A stretch of 64,000 nucleotides of DNA, taken from contig NC_081408.1 of the NCBI RefSeq assembly GCF_030272615.1, forward strand, positions 608,104,173 through 608,168,172. Direction: 5' to 3'. Under the pieces are notes generated by a model. It was not told the origin of the DNA. It searched no databases and saw only the letters and a list, made by a program, of their open reading frames with translations. A program made the position numbers and the translations under genes. Below, one piece after another: positions 47,001 through 57,090 of the stretch (position 1 is its first letter; each line of letters opens with the position of its first letter). The DNA is from Cryptomeria japonica (Eukaryota; Streptophyta; Pinopsida; Cupressales; Cupressaceae).

Positions 47001-48699
47001 CCCTATTTCCAACAACAGATTTTCATTTTATCATGCACGAACTACCCCCGCTTTGATCTAGGAAAAAAAACTTGCCAGAATCATGAACCCTAGCCTCTTG
47101 AAGCCGCTTTCATGGAGTTGATAACCTTGATAGATCCCATGAATTATAGACATTGCCCCAGTTTCTAGCAAATTTTCTAGTTGTGACATCTTCCAAGAAA
47201 CTTATTTCTTAAGGATTTTTAGAAGATTGCTGATTTTTTTTAATTGTATGGTCATTGTCTACTAGTACGAGTCATTTTTGCAATTATAATATCGATTGTA
47301 TTTTTATGAATCTTAATTTTAAGAGTGTCGAATTGATCTAAATGAAGAAATTTGATCTTTACAGATTTCTAAATGTTCACCTTCAACCTATCCTAAGTGG
47401 TACCCTGGCCTATTTCTACATAAGATAATTATTTGTGGTTGGGAGTTTTCTAATGAATACGAATATGTCCCCCTTTTGTGAAACCCTAGGATACCAAGTT
47501 AACAACTTTAAAAAAAATGATCAAAGACAATAAGAGTACATGGAAAAGATCTTGTAGATATTAGTGCAAGTAGACAATGCAATAATGAATGTTTCAATTA
47601 TGTGAATGATTATATCTTAAAGTATCTTGTTAGATGATATCTAGAATTCTCTAGTTTGAAAATGAACTAGGGTTAGTTGTTGAATACAACTATAAAGGAT
47701 ACTAATGAAATGTTTCCACTTTAAGTCAACATATAATGATTGGTTCAAAGGGCTAACTCAATGCTAAATTAGATTTGAAATCTAAGATATTTGGGTCATT
47801 TATTTAAACTATGCAACTCACCTTGGACACTTATTTGAATTAAAAAATGGACCCTAAGTGACAAATGGGTAAAATTATGGATTAGGACTATTTCTTGGGT
47901 ATTACTAAAAATGGAAATAAGTATGATTTATTTTATATGTAAACATTCCATAGAAATTGTGTTACTTGTACATTTATCATTGCATAAGCAATAACTAGAT
48001 AGAATTGAGTCTTAAACAAAGTGAAAAGGGAAGTTTATGTAAATTTAATATTGTATTTTTCCTACACTTTAACTTTCATGGAAACGATCATGAAAATGTA
48101 TGCTGAAATAAAATTATTTAGCTAACATGAAATTATATTTATTCATACATTTGTAAAAAGAAAAAGAAAAAAGAAATGAATGAATAGAATCTTATAGCCA
48201 TAAAAAAATGAATATGGTATCTACAATCAAAAGAAAAATGAAAAGAGAATAGGGTCTAGTAACATTTCACTTGTGGTAGAGCAAGGATACCACTCACTGC
48301 ACAATCAATAAATGCTAACTTAAGGTAATTGAAATAATGTAGTAGCATTTAAAATATATTTTAGATCATGAGATAGACATTTTTTTAAAATCAAATCGCT
48401 ACCATAGGGGGTAGATCCCTATCATTAATCATAAAAAATATTATAGTTTATTTACAAAGAGTATGCATCAAAATACGAATGGCTTCTAGGACCTCTTGAA
48501 GCCACTCGATCTGAGCCAAAGAGAGCCTCATCATGGAAGTGTGCAAGATTTTCACATGTAACCTTTATGTTGTCTTCCAAGAGCTCATCATTTACCATTT
48601 TTACTTATCACCTATCTAAAATAACTAGAGGAGTTGTATCCATATTTATCTTATCCTTAGTCAATTATCGAGGAAAGGTTCAATATTTGAATCGTCCTT
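47001..48699. other. AT-rich sequence without recognised features
   Basis: No convincing ORF, repeat pair or RNA gene. Poly-A rich patches occur near 48160-48250. It separates two minus-strand LINE remnants and may include LINE 3' untranslated sequence. Confidence 0.5.
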
Positions 48700-49938
48700 T
48701 ATCACATTTCTCATCTTATCATCAAAGACCATCCCATCCTAGACCTAAGTTTTCAATGGTGGTGTCCTATTCTCTCTAACCAATGTGACCTATTTAAAGG
48801 TCTACCCATGTTATGGCATCACTTGAAATAATTTATGGAACAACTTTCTCAATTGCATGATTTGAAAGAAAATATGCTTAAGTTTGCAATGGTGGTGTCC
48901 TATTCTCTCTAACTAATGCCACCTATTTAAAGGTTTGCCCATGTTGTGGCATCACTTGAAATAATCTATGGAACAACTTTCTCAATTGCATGATTTGAAA
49001 GAAAATATGCTTCTTTGTTTTCTTCATGACAAATGTACATGATCGTATAGTCTATGATTCTCCCCAATAATGTGTGAATCCATCCAAGCCACATATTATA
49101 TTTCTAGCTTGGAGCTGAGTTCTAAATATCTACGCTTATGACATTTAGAAAATCACCTTCAATATCAATGTTTCGAAGGTGCTTATCCTTACACATCTTA
49201 AGGACACCAAGAAGAGCCGCATACTCAACATCATTATTTGTGCCATCGGGAATTTACCAAGCCGCACCAAATCAATAGCCCATTTTAATTTTGGACTATG
49301 AAGTCGGTGTCAAATGGACCAGGATTACCCCTTGAGGAGCTGCCAAAAAATAATTGATGGGAGAGACCACTTTGATTCAGCTTAAACATGATTATTCTTT
49401 ATATCACCTCCCTTTGGAGGAATCAATTGTGGCCAAATTTTAATCATCTATTAATCCCAACCAATTTTGAAAACATATTGTCTATCTGCAAATTTAACAT
49501 TGATATGCTCATAGTTTCCAATTTCAATCTTATTTAGTGTCATCCTTAAATAGGACACCTTATTGCTGAAAATATGTTCATTCCTTTTCATCCAAATGTG
49601 CCAAATTACCATTGTTGGGATATCGTACCATAGTCCATCCAAGATCAACCCTTTATGTGTTATAGATCAGTTAGTTAAAATATCCTTCAATGTATTAGGC
49701 AAAGATACTTTCCAATTTAACTTAAATAAAAAACCAATCTAGCATTTGTAAGAAAAATCACACTAGACAAAGAGGTGATCTAGTCTTTCTTCTTCAATGT
49801 AACATAATGGACATTTGAAAGGGCCCATATTAAACAATCTCTATAATTTGTATCATGTCAGAATTTTTCTTTGCAATGTTAGCTAGGTTAATGCTCCACT
49901 CTTTCAAAAAATATTCGCATTCCAACACAAATTATTTT
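48700..49938 (-). pseudogene. LINE ORF2 C-terminal part: zf-RVT and RNase H
   Basis: Reading from 49938 down on the minus strand: GPFKCPLCYIEEERLDHLFV (zf-RVT cysteines), DGLWYDIPTMVIWHIWMKRN, then an RNase H region with PDGTNNDVEYAALLGVLKMC and KDKHLRNIDIEGDFLNVISV and a C-terminal stretch. Order and motifs match plant L1-type ORF2 tails. The reverse transcriptase itself was not seen. The copy is cut at 49938 by copia-2, and related sequence seems to resume after 55784. Multiple stops are present. Confidence 0.75.
48747..49012. repeat. 133-bp tandem duplication inside the LINE tail
   Basis: AAGTTTTCAATGGTGGTGTC at 48747 recurs as AAGTTTGCAATGGTGGTGTC at 48880. Both copies run through ATTCTCTCTAAC, GGCATCACTTGAAATAATC-like sequence and TTGAAAGAAAATATGCTT. 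Identity is very high. Confidence 0.93.
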
Positions 49939-50522
49939 TGTTAATTTCTATAACCCAACAATAGATTAACTACTCAACAAATATCACAAAAAATAGACTA
50001 TTTGATTTGTAACAATTAATACACTAGGTTAATTAACAATAATGAATAGCAGAAGAAAATTCACATGAAACCAGTCACACAAACACAAATAACACCAATA
50101 TACCCAGGAAACCCCAATGCGGGGAAAAAACTTAAAAATGTTGAATCTTTCATTCATCTTCAAGAGAAAACTTTACTTCTGAATACAATCCTAGTTGCTA
50201 AAACAATTCTACATATATAGCTTTCTTGATGAAAATCTCAATAATGCAAGAAAAGTGAAGCTTTCCTCAAACAACACAACGTAAGAGAAACATTCCTTGA
50301 ATGACACAAACTATAACTTTTCTTACATGAAGTGAGAGAAAGGAAACTTGTCTCACATAACTCAGACTATCTTACACATAAAACTGCTCTTGGTGTCAAC
50401 CTCACAACTCTAGGAAATATTCTACTTATAGTATAGAAAATATGCTAATGTTGAAGATTCAATAAGAGCTACACTAAAGCAATTTCCACAACCACACCTT
50501 CCGAACTACAAAAAACTTAACA
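49939..50522 (-). repeat. 3' LTR of copia-2
   Basis: Starts TGTTAATTTC at 49939 and ends AACTTAACA at 50522. It aligns with 55199-55784 over its whole length, with scattered substitutions (roughly one in ten by eye). Confidence 0.93.
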
Positions 50523-52255
50523 CTCCCTCTTAGTGAGGAAGGTGTTATGCACAACACCCATCTTATCCCTAAAGAATAGAAACATGCTCTTCATCAAGGT
50601 CTTCGTCAAGATGTCTTCTATCTGCTCATCCATAGGAATGTATTGTAACTTCATTGTCCCCTTCTCCACACAATATCTGATGAAGTGATACTTGATCTCA
50701 ATATGCTTTGACTTGTCATGAAACACAAGATTCTTAGAGAGTTTGATACAACTCTAATTATCATAATGAATTATTGTTGGATCTAGCTCCTAATCAAAGA
50801 GCCCAGCTAGAAGTTTCTGAAGTTGGATAGCCTCACATGTAGCCATATTGGCTTCTATATACTTGACCTCTACGGAACTCAATGTAACTAACTTATATTT
50901 CTTGTTGTACCAAGAAATTGCTTCTGATTCATAGCTAAAACAACACCCTAAAGTTCTCTTCCTATCATTTGTACTACCTACCCAATCTGCATCGATGAAC
51001 CCCTCGAGCTTCACTCCATCCTATTGAATATACCTCATCCCATAATCAAATTTTCCTTAGAGATACCTCAAAACATGCTTCACAACTACCTAGTGCACAT
51101 GTTTAAGTTCCACCATAAATTGACTAAGTGAATTCACTACAAAAAATTGTGTGGCTTGGTGTTGGCCAGATACATAAGAGAGCCTATCAACTATCTTTAC
51201 AAAGTTGTGTTCACTACCTCTGATTTGGAAGCATCGATATTCTTCTAGTTGGTCACAAGTGGCATGGACATGGGCTTATAGGTTTCCATCCTAAATGACT
51301 TCAATATATCAATTGTATACTTCCGCTATCCAAGGAAGATCTCTTCATCTTTCTGCCACAACTCCAATCCCAAAAAGTAGTGCATCAAACCCAAGTCCAT
51401 CTCAAACTCTCCTGCAAGATCTCACTTGCAATTTTCTATGAGCTCTTTTGACCTTGTAAGAAACAAGTCATCAACATATAACACCAATATGAGAATCTTG
51501 TCCTTCACCCGAACATAGTATAGGTTTGGATCAACCACACTCTTGATGAAGCCCACACTATGTAAGTAACCATCAATACATGCATAACATGCACTGAGAG
51601 CCTACTTGATCCCATATAGTTCTCTCTTCAACCTGCACACATGAGATCCCTCCCATGCACCTCAAAACCCTTTGGCTTTTCTATGTAAATCTCTTCCTCA
51701 ATCACTCCATTGAGAAATGTTGTCTTCACATCCATCTGGTGAATCCTTGAACCCATCTACACTGCTACATAAATGATAGCCCTTATGTATGAATACCTAG
51801 CTACCAAAGCAAATGTCTTATCATAGTCAATCCCTTCCTTCAAAGAAAACCCCTTAGCCACAAATCTTGCTTTGAAGTTTTTCACACTACCATCTGCAAC
51901 ATGCTTGATCTTATACAACCATCTTGATCATCTATAACACAATTGATCTTATACAACCATTTGCAGCATGCTTGATCTTATACCTCCCACATACTATTCT
52001 TCATGATGGAAGAATACTCTTCCACCATGGCATCCCTCCATACTTGATTCTTTGATGCCTCCTACAAGTTGGAAGGTTCCACCTCAATCAATTCACTCAT
52101 GAGTGTTATATAATTAAAAATATGTTTGGGAGCCTTTCTCTATCTAACTAGATCTTTAAGATCACCAAAATACTCTTGGGCCTCTCTTAGTGTCTACTCA
52201 ATTTCCCTATTTCTCCTCCTCCCCATGATAGGATTCCAAGGTTAAGAAATCCTTT
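50523..52255 (-). pseudogene. copia-2 reverse transcriptase and RNase H
   Basis: From 52255 down on the minus strand: the linker PRVF and KAPKHIFN-like residues, SSMEGCHGG/VWRDAMVEEY in alternate frames, RT motifs through LILVLYVDDLFLTRSKELIE near 51500-51460 (catalytic YVDD), YFLGLELWQKDEEIFL, and GSLMYLANTKPH. RNase H lies at 51014-50790 (GFIDADWVGSTNDRKRTLGC, AISWYNKKYKLVTLSSVEVK) and 50726-50517 (SKHIEIKYHFIRYCVEKGTM, DILTKTLMKS). Stops separate each block. Confidence 0.85.
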
Positions 52256-52259
52256 GTTC

Positions 52260-53190
52260 TTCCTCTAAATATATTAGTTTTTTTTAATTTTTTTTATTTG
52301 ATTTATTTTTAGAGGAAGGGGTAACAAAACACCCCCTACATGGGGTGTTGTATCTTAATGCTGCAACCCCCCATGTAAGGGGGTGTCACAGTCCCCATGG
52401 GGTTGCAACACCTCCTTACATGGAGTGCCGCACAAAGTTGCAACCCCCCATGTAGGGGTATGTCACAGTCCCCATGGACTAGGAAACCCCCTTACGTGGG
52501 GTGTTGCAAGCCTGGGTCTGTGACCTCCCATGCAAGGGGGTGGGGAGGAGGAGGGGGGCCCAGGCCTATAGTTCTTTAATTTTTATTTTTATTTTTAAAT
52601 TGTTTATATTAAATTTTTTTAAATATTTCGATTTATATATTTTTTTTAAAAATGATTTTTATGTAAAATAATATATATTTATATAATTTTTTATACATAT
52701 ATATAAATATATATTATTTTATATAAAAATCATTTTAATTTGTCTATAATAATAGTACGTATTTAAGTAACAATATTGAAATACCTAGAATTAAATATGA
52801 ATTTAACCAACATTTCATATGTACATGACATCCAAACTTATGAATAAGAGTCACTATCCTGTAACATGGATGAAAATCAATAAATATACTACCAATTGAT
52901 TTTAATTAATAATTACAATGACTAAATAAATGATTACCATGACTAAATAAATGACTGCCATGACTAAATAAATGATCAATTAACAACAATCAATGACTAA
53001 ATATATGACCAAATAAAAGACCAAATTTATCAATCAAAACAACTAATAAATGACCAAAATGGTTTAGTCATAAATTTGGTTGTGTTATAAATGACTGACA
53101 ATAAACTACTAATGGTCATGTGACCAAGATTAGTCATTTCTATGCAATTTTTAATAGTTTTTTTAGTCATAGATTGTTGTTTGTGTACTA
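52260..53190. other. AT-rich insertion with GC-rich palindromic cluster inside copia-2
   Basis: The copia reading stops near 53195 on the integrase side and resumes near 52255. Between them 52320-52560 is a cluster of CCCCATGTAGGGG/CCCCTACATGGGG-type palindromic units alternating with GTTGCAACACC or TGTCACAGTCCCCATGG. The rest (52570-53190) is very AT-rich, with ATGACTAAATAAATG repeats at 52915-52990. No ORF fits. It may be a small non-autonomous transposon or local expansion; no terminal repeats or duplication could be fixed. Confidence 0.6.
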
Positions 53191-53194
53191 CTGT

Positions 53195-54083
53195 GCCCAA
53201 CATTTTATGTGGGCTCCTATTCTACAAATATATGGTTGTATTGCAAGCTTCTTCTCATAAAAACAAACGCAGATCTCGATCATGAAGAATGGCCTTGGTT
53301 GCTCCAACTATAGCCCTATTTTTTTGTTTAGCAGCCCCATTCTATTGAGGGTCAAGTATAGAACTATCAACTCTTTTTTGATACCTTCTCAAGTACAAAA
53401 AGATTTGAAGGCATTCCAAGTATACTCACCTCCATTATCAGGCCTCAGTATCTTGATCTTCCTCCCTGTCTGGTTCTCCACGAGAGCCTTAAAGTCTTTG
53501 AACCTACTGAAGTCTTCATCTTTATTCTTTATAAAATATATCCATGTCTTCCTAGATAAATCATCAATAAAAGTAACATAATACTCATACCCTTTCAAGG
53601 ATGTTGTTAACATGGGCCCACATACATCTGAGTGTATGAGATCCAAAATCCCTTTGGATCTAGTGTCGATGCTTGGAAAATTGGTCTTGATGTATTTACC
53701 AAGAGCACAACCCTTGCACACCTCATTCTTTTTGACCTTCATTTTAGGTAGCCTCATCACTATAAATCTTTGAGAACATTAAGTGCTCCATGGTGAAGAT
53801 GAGCCATCCTCCTATGCCACAATTCTACAAGCCCTCTACAACTACTTACCAAAACATGTGCTAGCTCAAAATGTAATCAAAACAAGCTGCCATTCCTGAC
53901 CCCAATCAGTTTTGCTACCTTGGAATCCTTAGGACAGATATAGACTTTGCCCTCTTCAAAGTTCATGATGTAACCCTTTTCCTCCAAAGTAGAAACAAAG
54001 ATTAATTTTTTTATCATGCAAGGGACATACAACATGTCCTCCACCAATAGAGGTTTGTCGGACTCCCTCTGAAACTTAACCAT
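53195..54083 (-). pseudogene. copia-2 GAG-pre-integrase and integrase
   Basis: 54083-53877 shows KFQRESDKPLLVEDMLYVPC and IKKLIFVSTLEEKGYIMNFE, the region between protease and the zinc domain. 53760-53389 carries VCKGCALGKYIKTNFPS, LIHSDVCGPM (first D), YYVTFIDDLSRKTWIYFI, LRPDNGGEYTWNAF (second D) and then, after a stop, degraded NRMGLLNKKIGL (the third acidic residue region, E not evident). Typical copia integrase. Confidence 0.87.
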
Positions 54084-54139
54084 GCCTACACCAGTTGCAT
54101 GGTACTTGGCATTGTCCCAAGCTCAATACAAAAATTCAA

Positions 54140-55099
54140 ATTCTTTTCCTCCAATTTGGTGAAATATTCTCTAACTCCCATCACGTGGAAAGAGGCCCCA
54201 CTATCAAAATACCATTAACTTTTGGCAATTAAACTTGAGAGACATCTAGTTAGTGAAAAATCATTCTCAAATCGTGTTGCAAACTCATCCACCTTTGTTG
54301 TAGTAGCAGCTTGCTTCTTCTACTTGCACTTTTTTTTCTTATTTGGGAATTGATTGGCATAGTGACCCATATGATGGCAGCAAAAACATTTTAGGTTACT
54401 CACATCTTTCTTCTTCCCATCCTTGGAAGAAGACCCTTCATTCTTCCCTTTATTGAATTTTTTCTTACCCTTGCTTGCAAGAGCAATATTTTCTTCATCT
54501 TCAACCTTCTTAGTCTAGCCTCCCCAATGAGAACTTTCATGGATCTCCTCTTAGACAAAATCATCCCAAAGCCTTGCCTAGTTCAATAGGCAATCTCTAT
54601 CGACAATGCACTTGACAAACACTTCTCAGTGCCGTGAGAAACCATTCAAGGCTATCCGCACAAGCACATCAAAAGAAATTGTCTCTCCAATAGAAGTCAA
54701 CTCATCCCTAACCTATGTCAATCGAGACAAGTAAGAGGTCATGCACTCACCCTTGGACATCTTGGTGTTATGCAACTTGTCCTTGAGCATTATCTTATGA
54801 CTTTGATAGTCTCTTTGATAGAGTTTTGTGAGTGTATCCCACATTTCCTTGGCAGTGTCTTTCTTAGATAGATGAAGAATCAAATGATCTTTTACTCCAT
54901 CAAGGATAATCCTTTGAGACTTGGCCTCCTTGATTTCATGTGAATCTAGGGCAATAGGATGATTTATTGGTGGAGTCACTTTTGTACTAGCATAAGCCCA
55001 CAACCTGTTCTCCTTGAGAACAAATGTAATCTGAACCTTCCACTGTAAGAAGTTAGATGCACCCTCAAGCCTATCCTCATATAGAACACTGGTTGCCAT
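54140..55099 (-). pseudogene. copia-2 gag, zinc knuckle and protease start
   Basis: Gag (55099-54713) starts MATSVLYEDRLEGASNFLQW and has LWAYASTKVTPPI, MWDTLTKLYQ and MSKGECMTSYLSRL, the UBN2-type copia gag. Downstream in other frames the zinc knuckle reads CFCCHHMGHYANQF (last ligand C replaced by F) near 54390, and the protease signature WYFDSGASFHVMG lies near 54215. Gag is intact over 129 codons, unlike pol. Confidence 0.87.
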
Positions 55100-55198
55100 T
55101 GCAAAATAAAACCCTCAAAGAAATTGAAATTTGAAATCTAAAGAAATTTGTGATACAAAACTTGGCTTCATACTTGGAGTTTAGAGCTCTAATACCAT

Positions 55199-55784
55199 GT
55201 TAATTTCTATAACCGAGCAATAGATTAATTGCTCAACAAATATCACAAAAAAGAAACTATCTGATTTGTAACAATAAATACACTAGGTTAATTAACAATA
55301 ATGAATAGCAGAACAAAATTCACACGAAACCAATCACACAAATACAGATAACATTGATATACCTAGGAAACCCCAAATGTGGGGTGAAACCTGCAAATGT
55401 TGAATCTTCTATTCAACTTCAAGAGAAAACTTTCCTTCCGAATACAATCCTAGTTGCTACAACAATTTTACATATATAGCCTTCTTGATCATGAAAACAT
55501 CAATTATGCAAGAGAAGTGAAAATTTCCTCACACAACACAACCTAAGAGAAACAATCTTTGCATGACACAAACTGGAACTTTCATTAAATGAAGTGAGAG
55601 AAAGGAAATTTATCTCACATAACTTAGACTATCCTACACATAAAACTGCTCTTGGTGTTAACCTCACAACTCTAGGAAATTTTCCATTTACAAAATAGAA
55701 AATATGCTAATGTTGAACACTCAACATAGGCTGCACATAAGTGACATCCACAACCACACCTTCTAAACTATAGAAAACTTAACA
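55199..55784 (-). repeat. 5' LTR of copia-2
   Basis: Starts TGTTAATTTCTATAACC, ends AACTTAACA at 55784, and is preceded by the complement of the PBS (GCTCTAATACCA, 55187-55198). It is the partner of 49939-50522. Confidence 0.93.
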
Positions 55785-56683
55785 GTTTTGTCGTGGGAAT
55801 CATTCACAGTCCATAATAGATAGTTCATATACTAATTTTGGTGAATACTTGTCTGACTTCCACGCACCAGATAATTTGATCGTCTTCCTTTCCTAACACC
55901 ATATGACACTACTTTAGCTCTTTCATCAAGGTGTCCTTGTTGAATTCAACATGTGATAGTCTTTCCATTTAAAATCCACCACTTCTTCATTCTGACAAAT
56001 ATCTATATAATCACTCACATTTTCTCTATACACCTAGGTATCCATCTCTCGATCGTTTGATATTATTAGAAACATTATCAATAAATTAATTATAGTGATC
56101 TTACGGTACCTCTAATTAGTTGCTTGCAAATAATGTTATTTATTTGAGGGGAGTAAAATAAATGTATATGGAATAACCTTGAGATTATTAGTGAATATAG
56201 ATATAGAAATATAACATCATGTAGCACCATAAGAAGATATATAGATGTGTTGGTGTGTAAACAAAAAATATGGGCATTAATGCCTCAATATTGCCTCCAA
56301 ATAGGGTTATAAATAAAACTAGACATGAATGCTAGATAAAATATCATATAAGAATTGAAAAGTATGAGATATCACCATTGTAAGTGTTATAAAATAGTAT
56401 ACATAATTAACTATGTGAGGATAACATAATAATGGTTACCATAAATATGAGCTTAAATAATATCACAAGGTATGAGTTTCATCATTGTGGAATATTCTAT
56501 ATATTCATCATAAATAATATCATATTAATAAAATATATGAAAATAATATACATAATCATTTCAATCATAGAGAAAAAATCTAAAACATACTATCTTGATA
56601 TAAGATAATAGTGACCTTAATGCCATAAACAATATCCAAGGAAGAGATGTCCATGGTTCTATCTTTTGTGTGTGTGTATGTAT
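55785..56683 (-). other. LINE ORF2 flank of copia-2, then AT-rich DNA
   Basis: The first 250 bp read on the minus strand as plausible but unclear LINE ORF2 sequence just upstream of the zf-RVT part found at 49938; this is inferred mainly from the copia-2 target duplication. From 56050 to 56640 the sequence is AT-rich with no gene. 56667-56683 is a GTGTGTGTATGTAT run, the left flank of copia-3. Confidence 0.5.
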
Positions 56684-57030
56684 TGTTGAAATGTGGCGAC
56701 TGATCAGCAAAGTACTGTACACTCAGCACGTTTTTGTTGATGAAAACCGACATTGTAATAAAACCCTAAAAAGGCCGACTTTGTTTGTTGCCCTAAAAAT
56801 GCATGTTATAAGCGGTTGGGATGCTTAAGGCATTGTAAGGCTGATGTACTATTTTTGCTGGATAATAAGAAAGATTGGACAGCTATGTATGGTGGACGTA
56901 ACCCATTCTGGGTGAACCACGTTAAATCTTTGTGTTATCTGTGTCCTGTTTTATTTCTTTATCTTTTGTATTTAAATTTGCATATAATTGTTAGTTCATA
57001 TTTGCTTCGGATATGCTTGAAACCCTAACA
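56684..57030 (+). repeat. 5' LTR of copia-3
   Basis: 347 bp, starting TGTTGAAATGTGG and ending AACCCTAACA, followed after two bases by the PBS. It contains a TTTGTATTTAAATTTG region near its 3' part and a TAATAAAACCC phrase that could act in polyadenylation. Confidence 0.95.
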
Positions 57031-57090
57031 ATTGGTATCAGAGCGAGGTTTTCTGTAAATTGGCAGGACTTTTAGATTTGAGTGGGAGCA

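Larger units (their letters stand above)
49939..55784 (-). mobile_element. Ty1/copia retrotransposon (copia-2), full structure but decayed
   Basis: LTRs are at 49939-50522 and 55199-55784 (584 and 586 bp), TGTTAATTTCTATAAC to AACTTAACA. On the minus strand the PBS TGGTATTAGAGC (one change from the iMet consensus) follows the right LTR, and a PPT (CACTAAGAGGGAG) precedes the left LTR. Flanks are ATTTT (49934-49938) and GTTTT (55785-55789), a duplication with one later change. Gag, protease, integrase, RT and RNase H are present in copia order, all broken. An internal segment of about 0.9 kb (52260-53190) replaces part of the integrase-to-RT linker. Confidence 0.92.

Noticed and set aside
57082-57090. 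Start of the copia-3 ORF at 57082
   Set aside because: That codon is GTG; the first ATG is at 57091 and starts a typical gag N-terminus.
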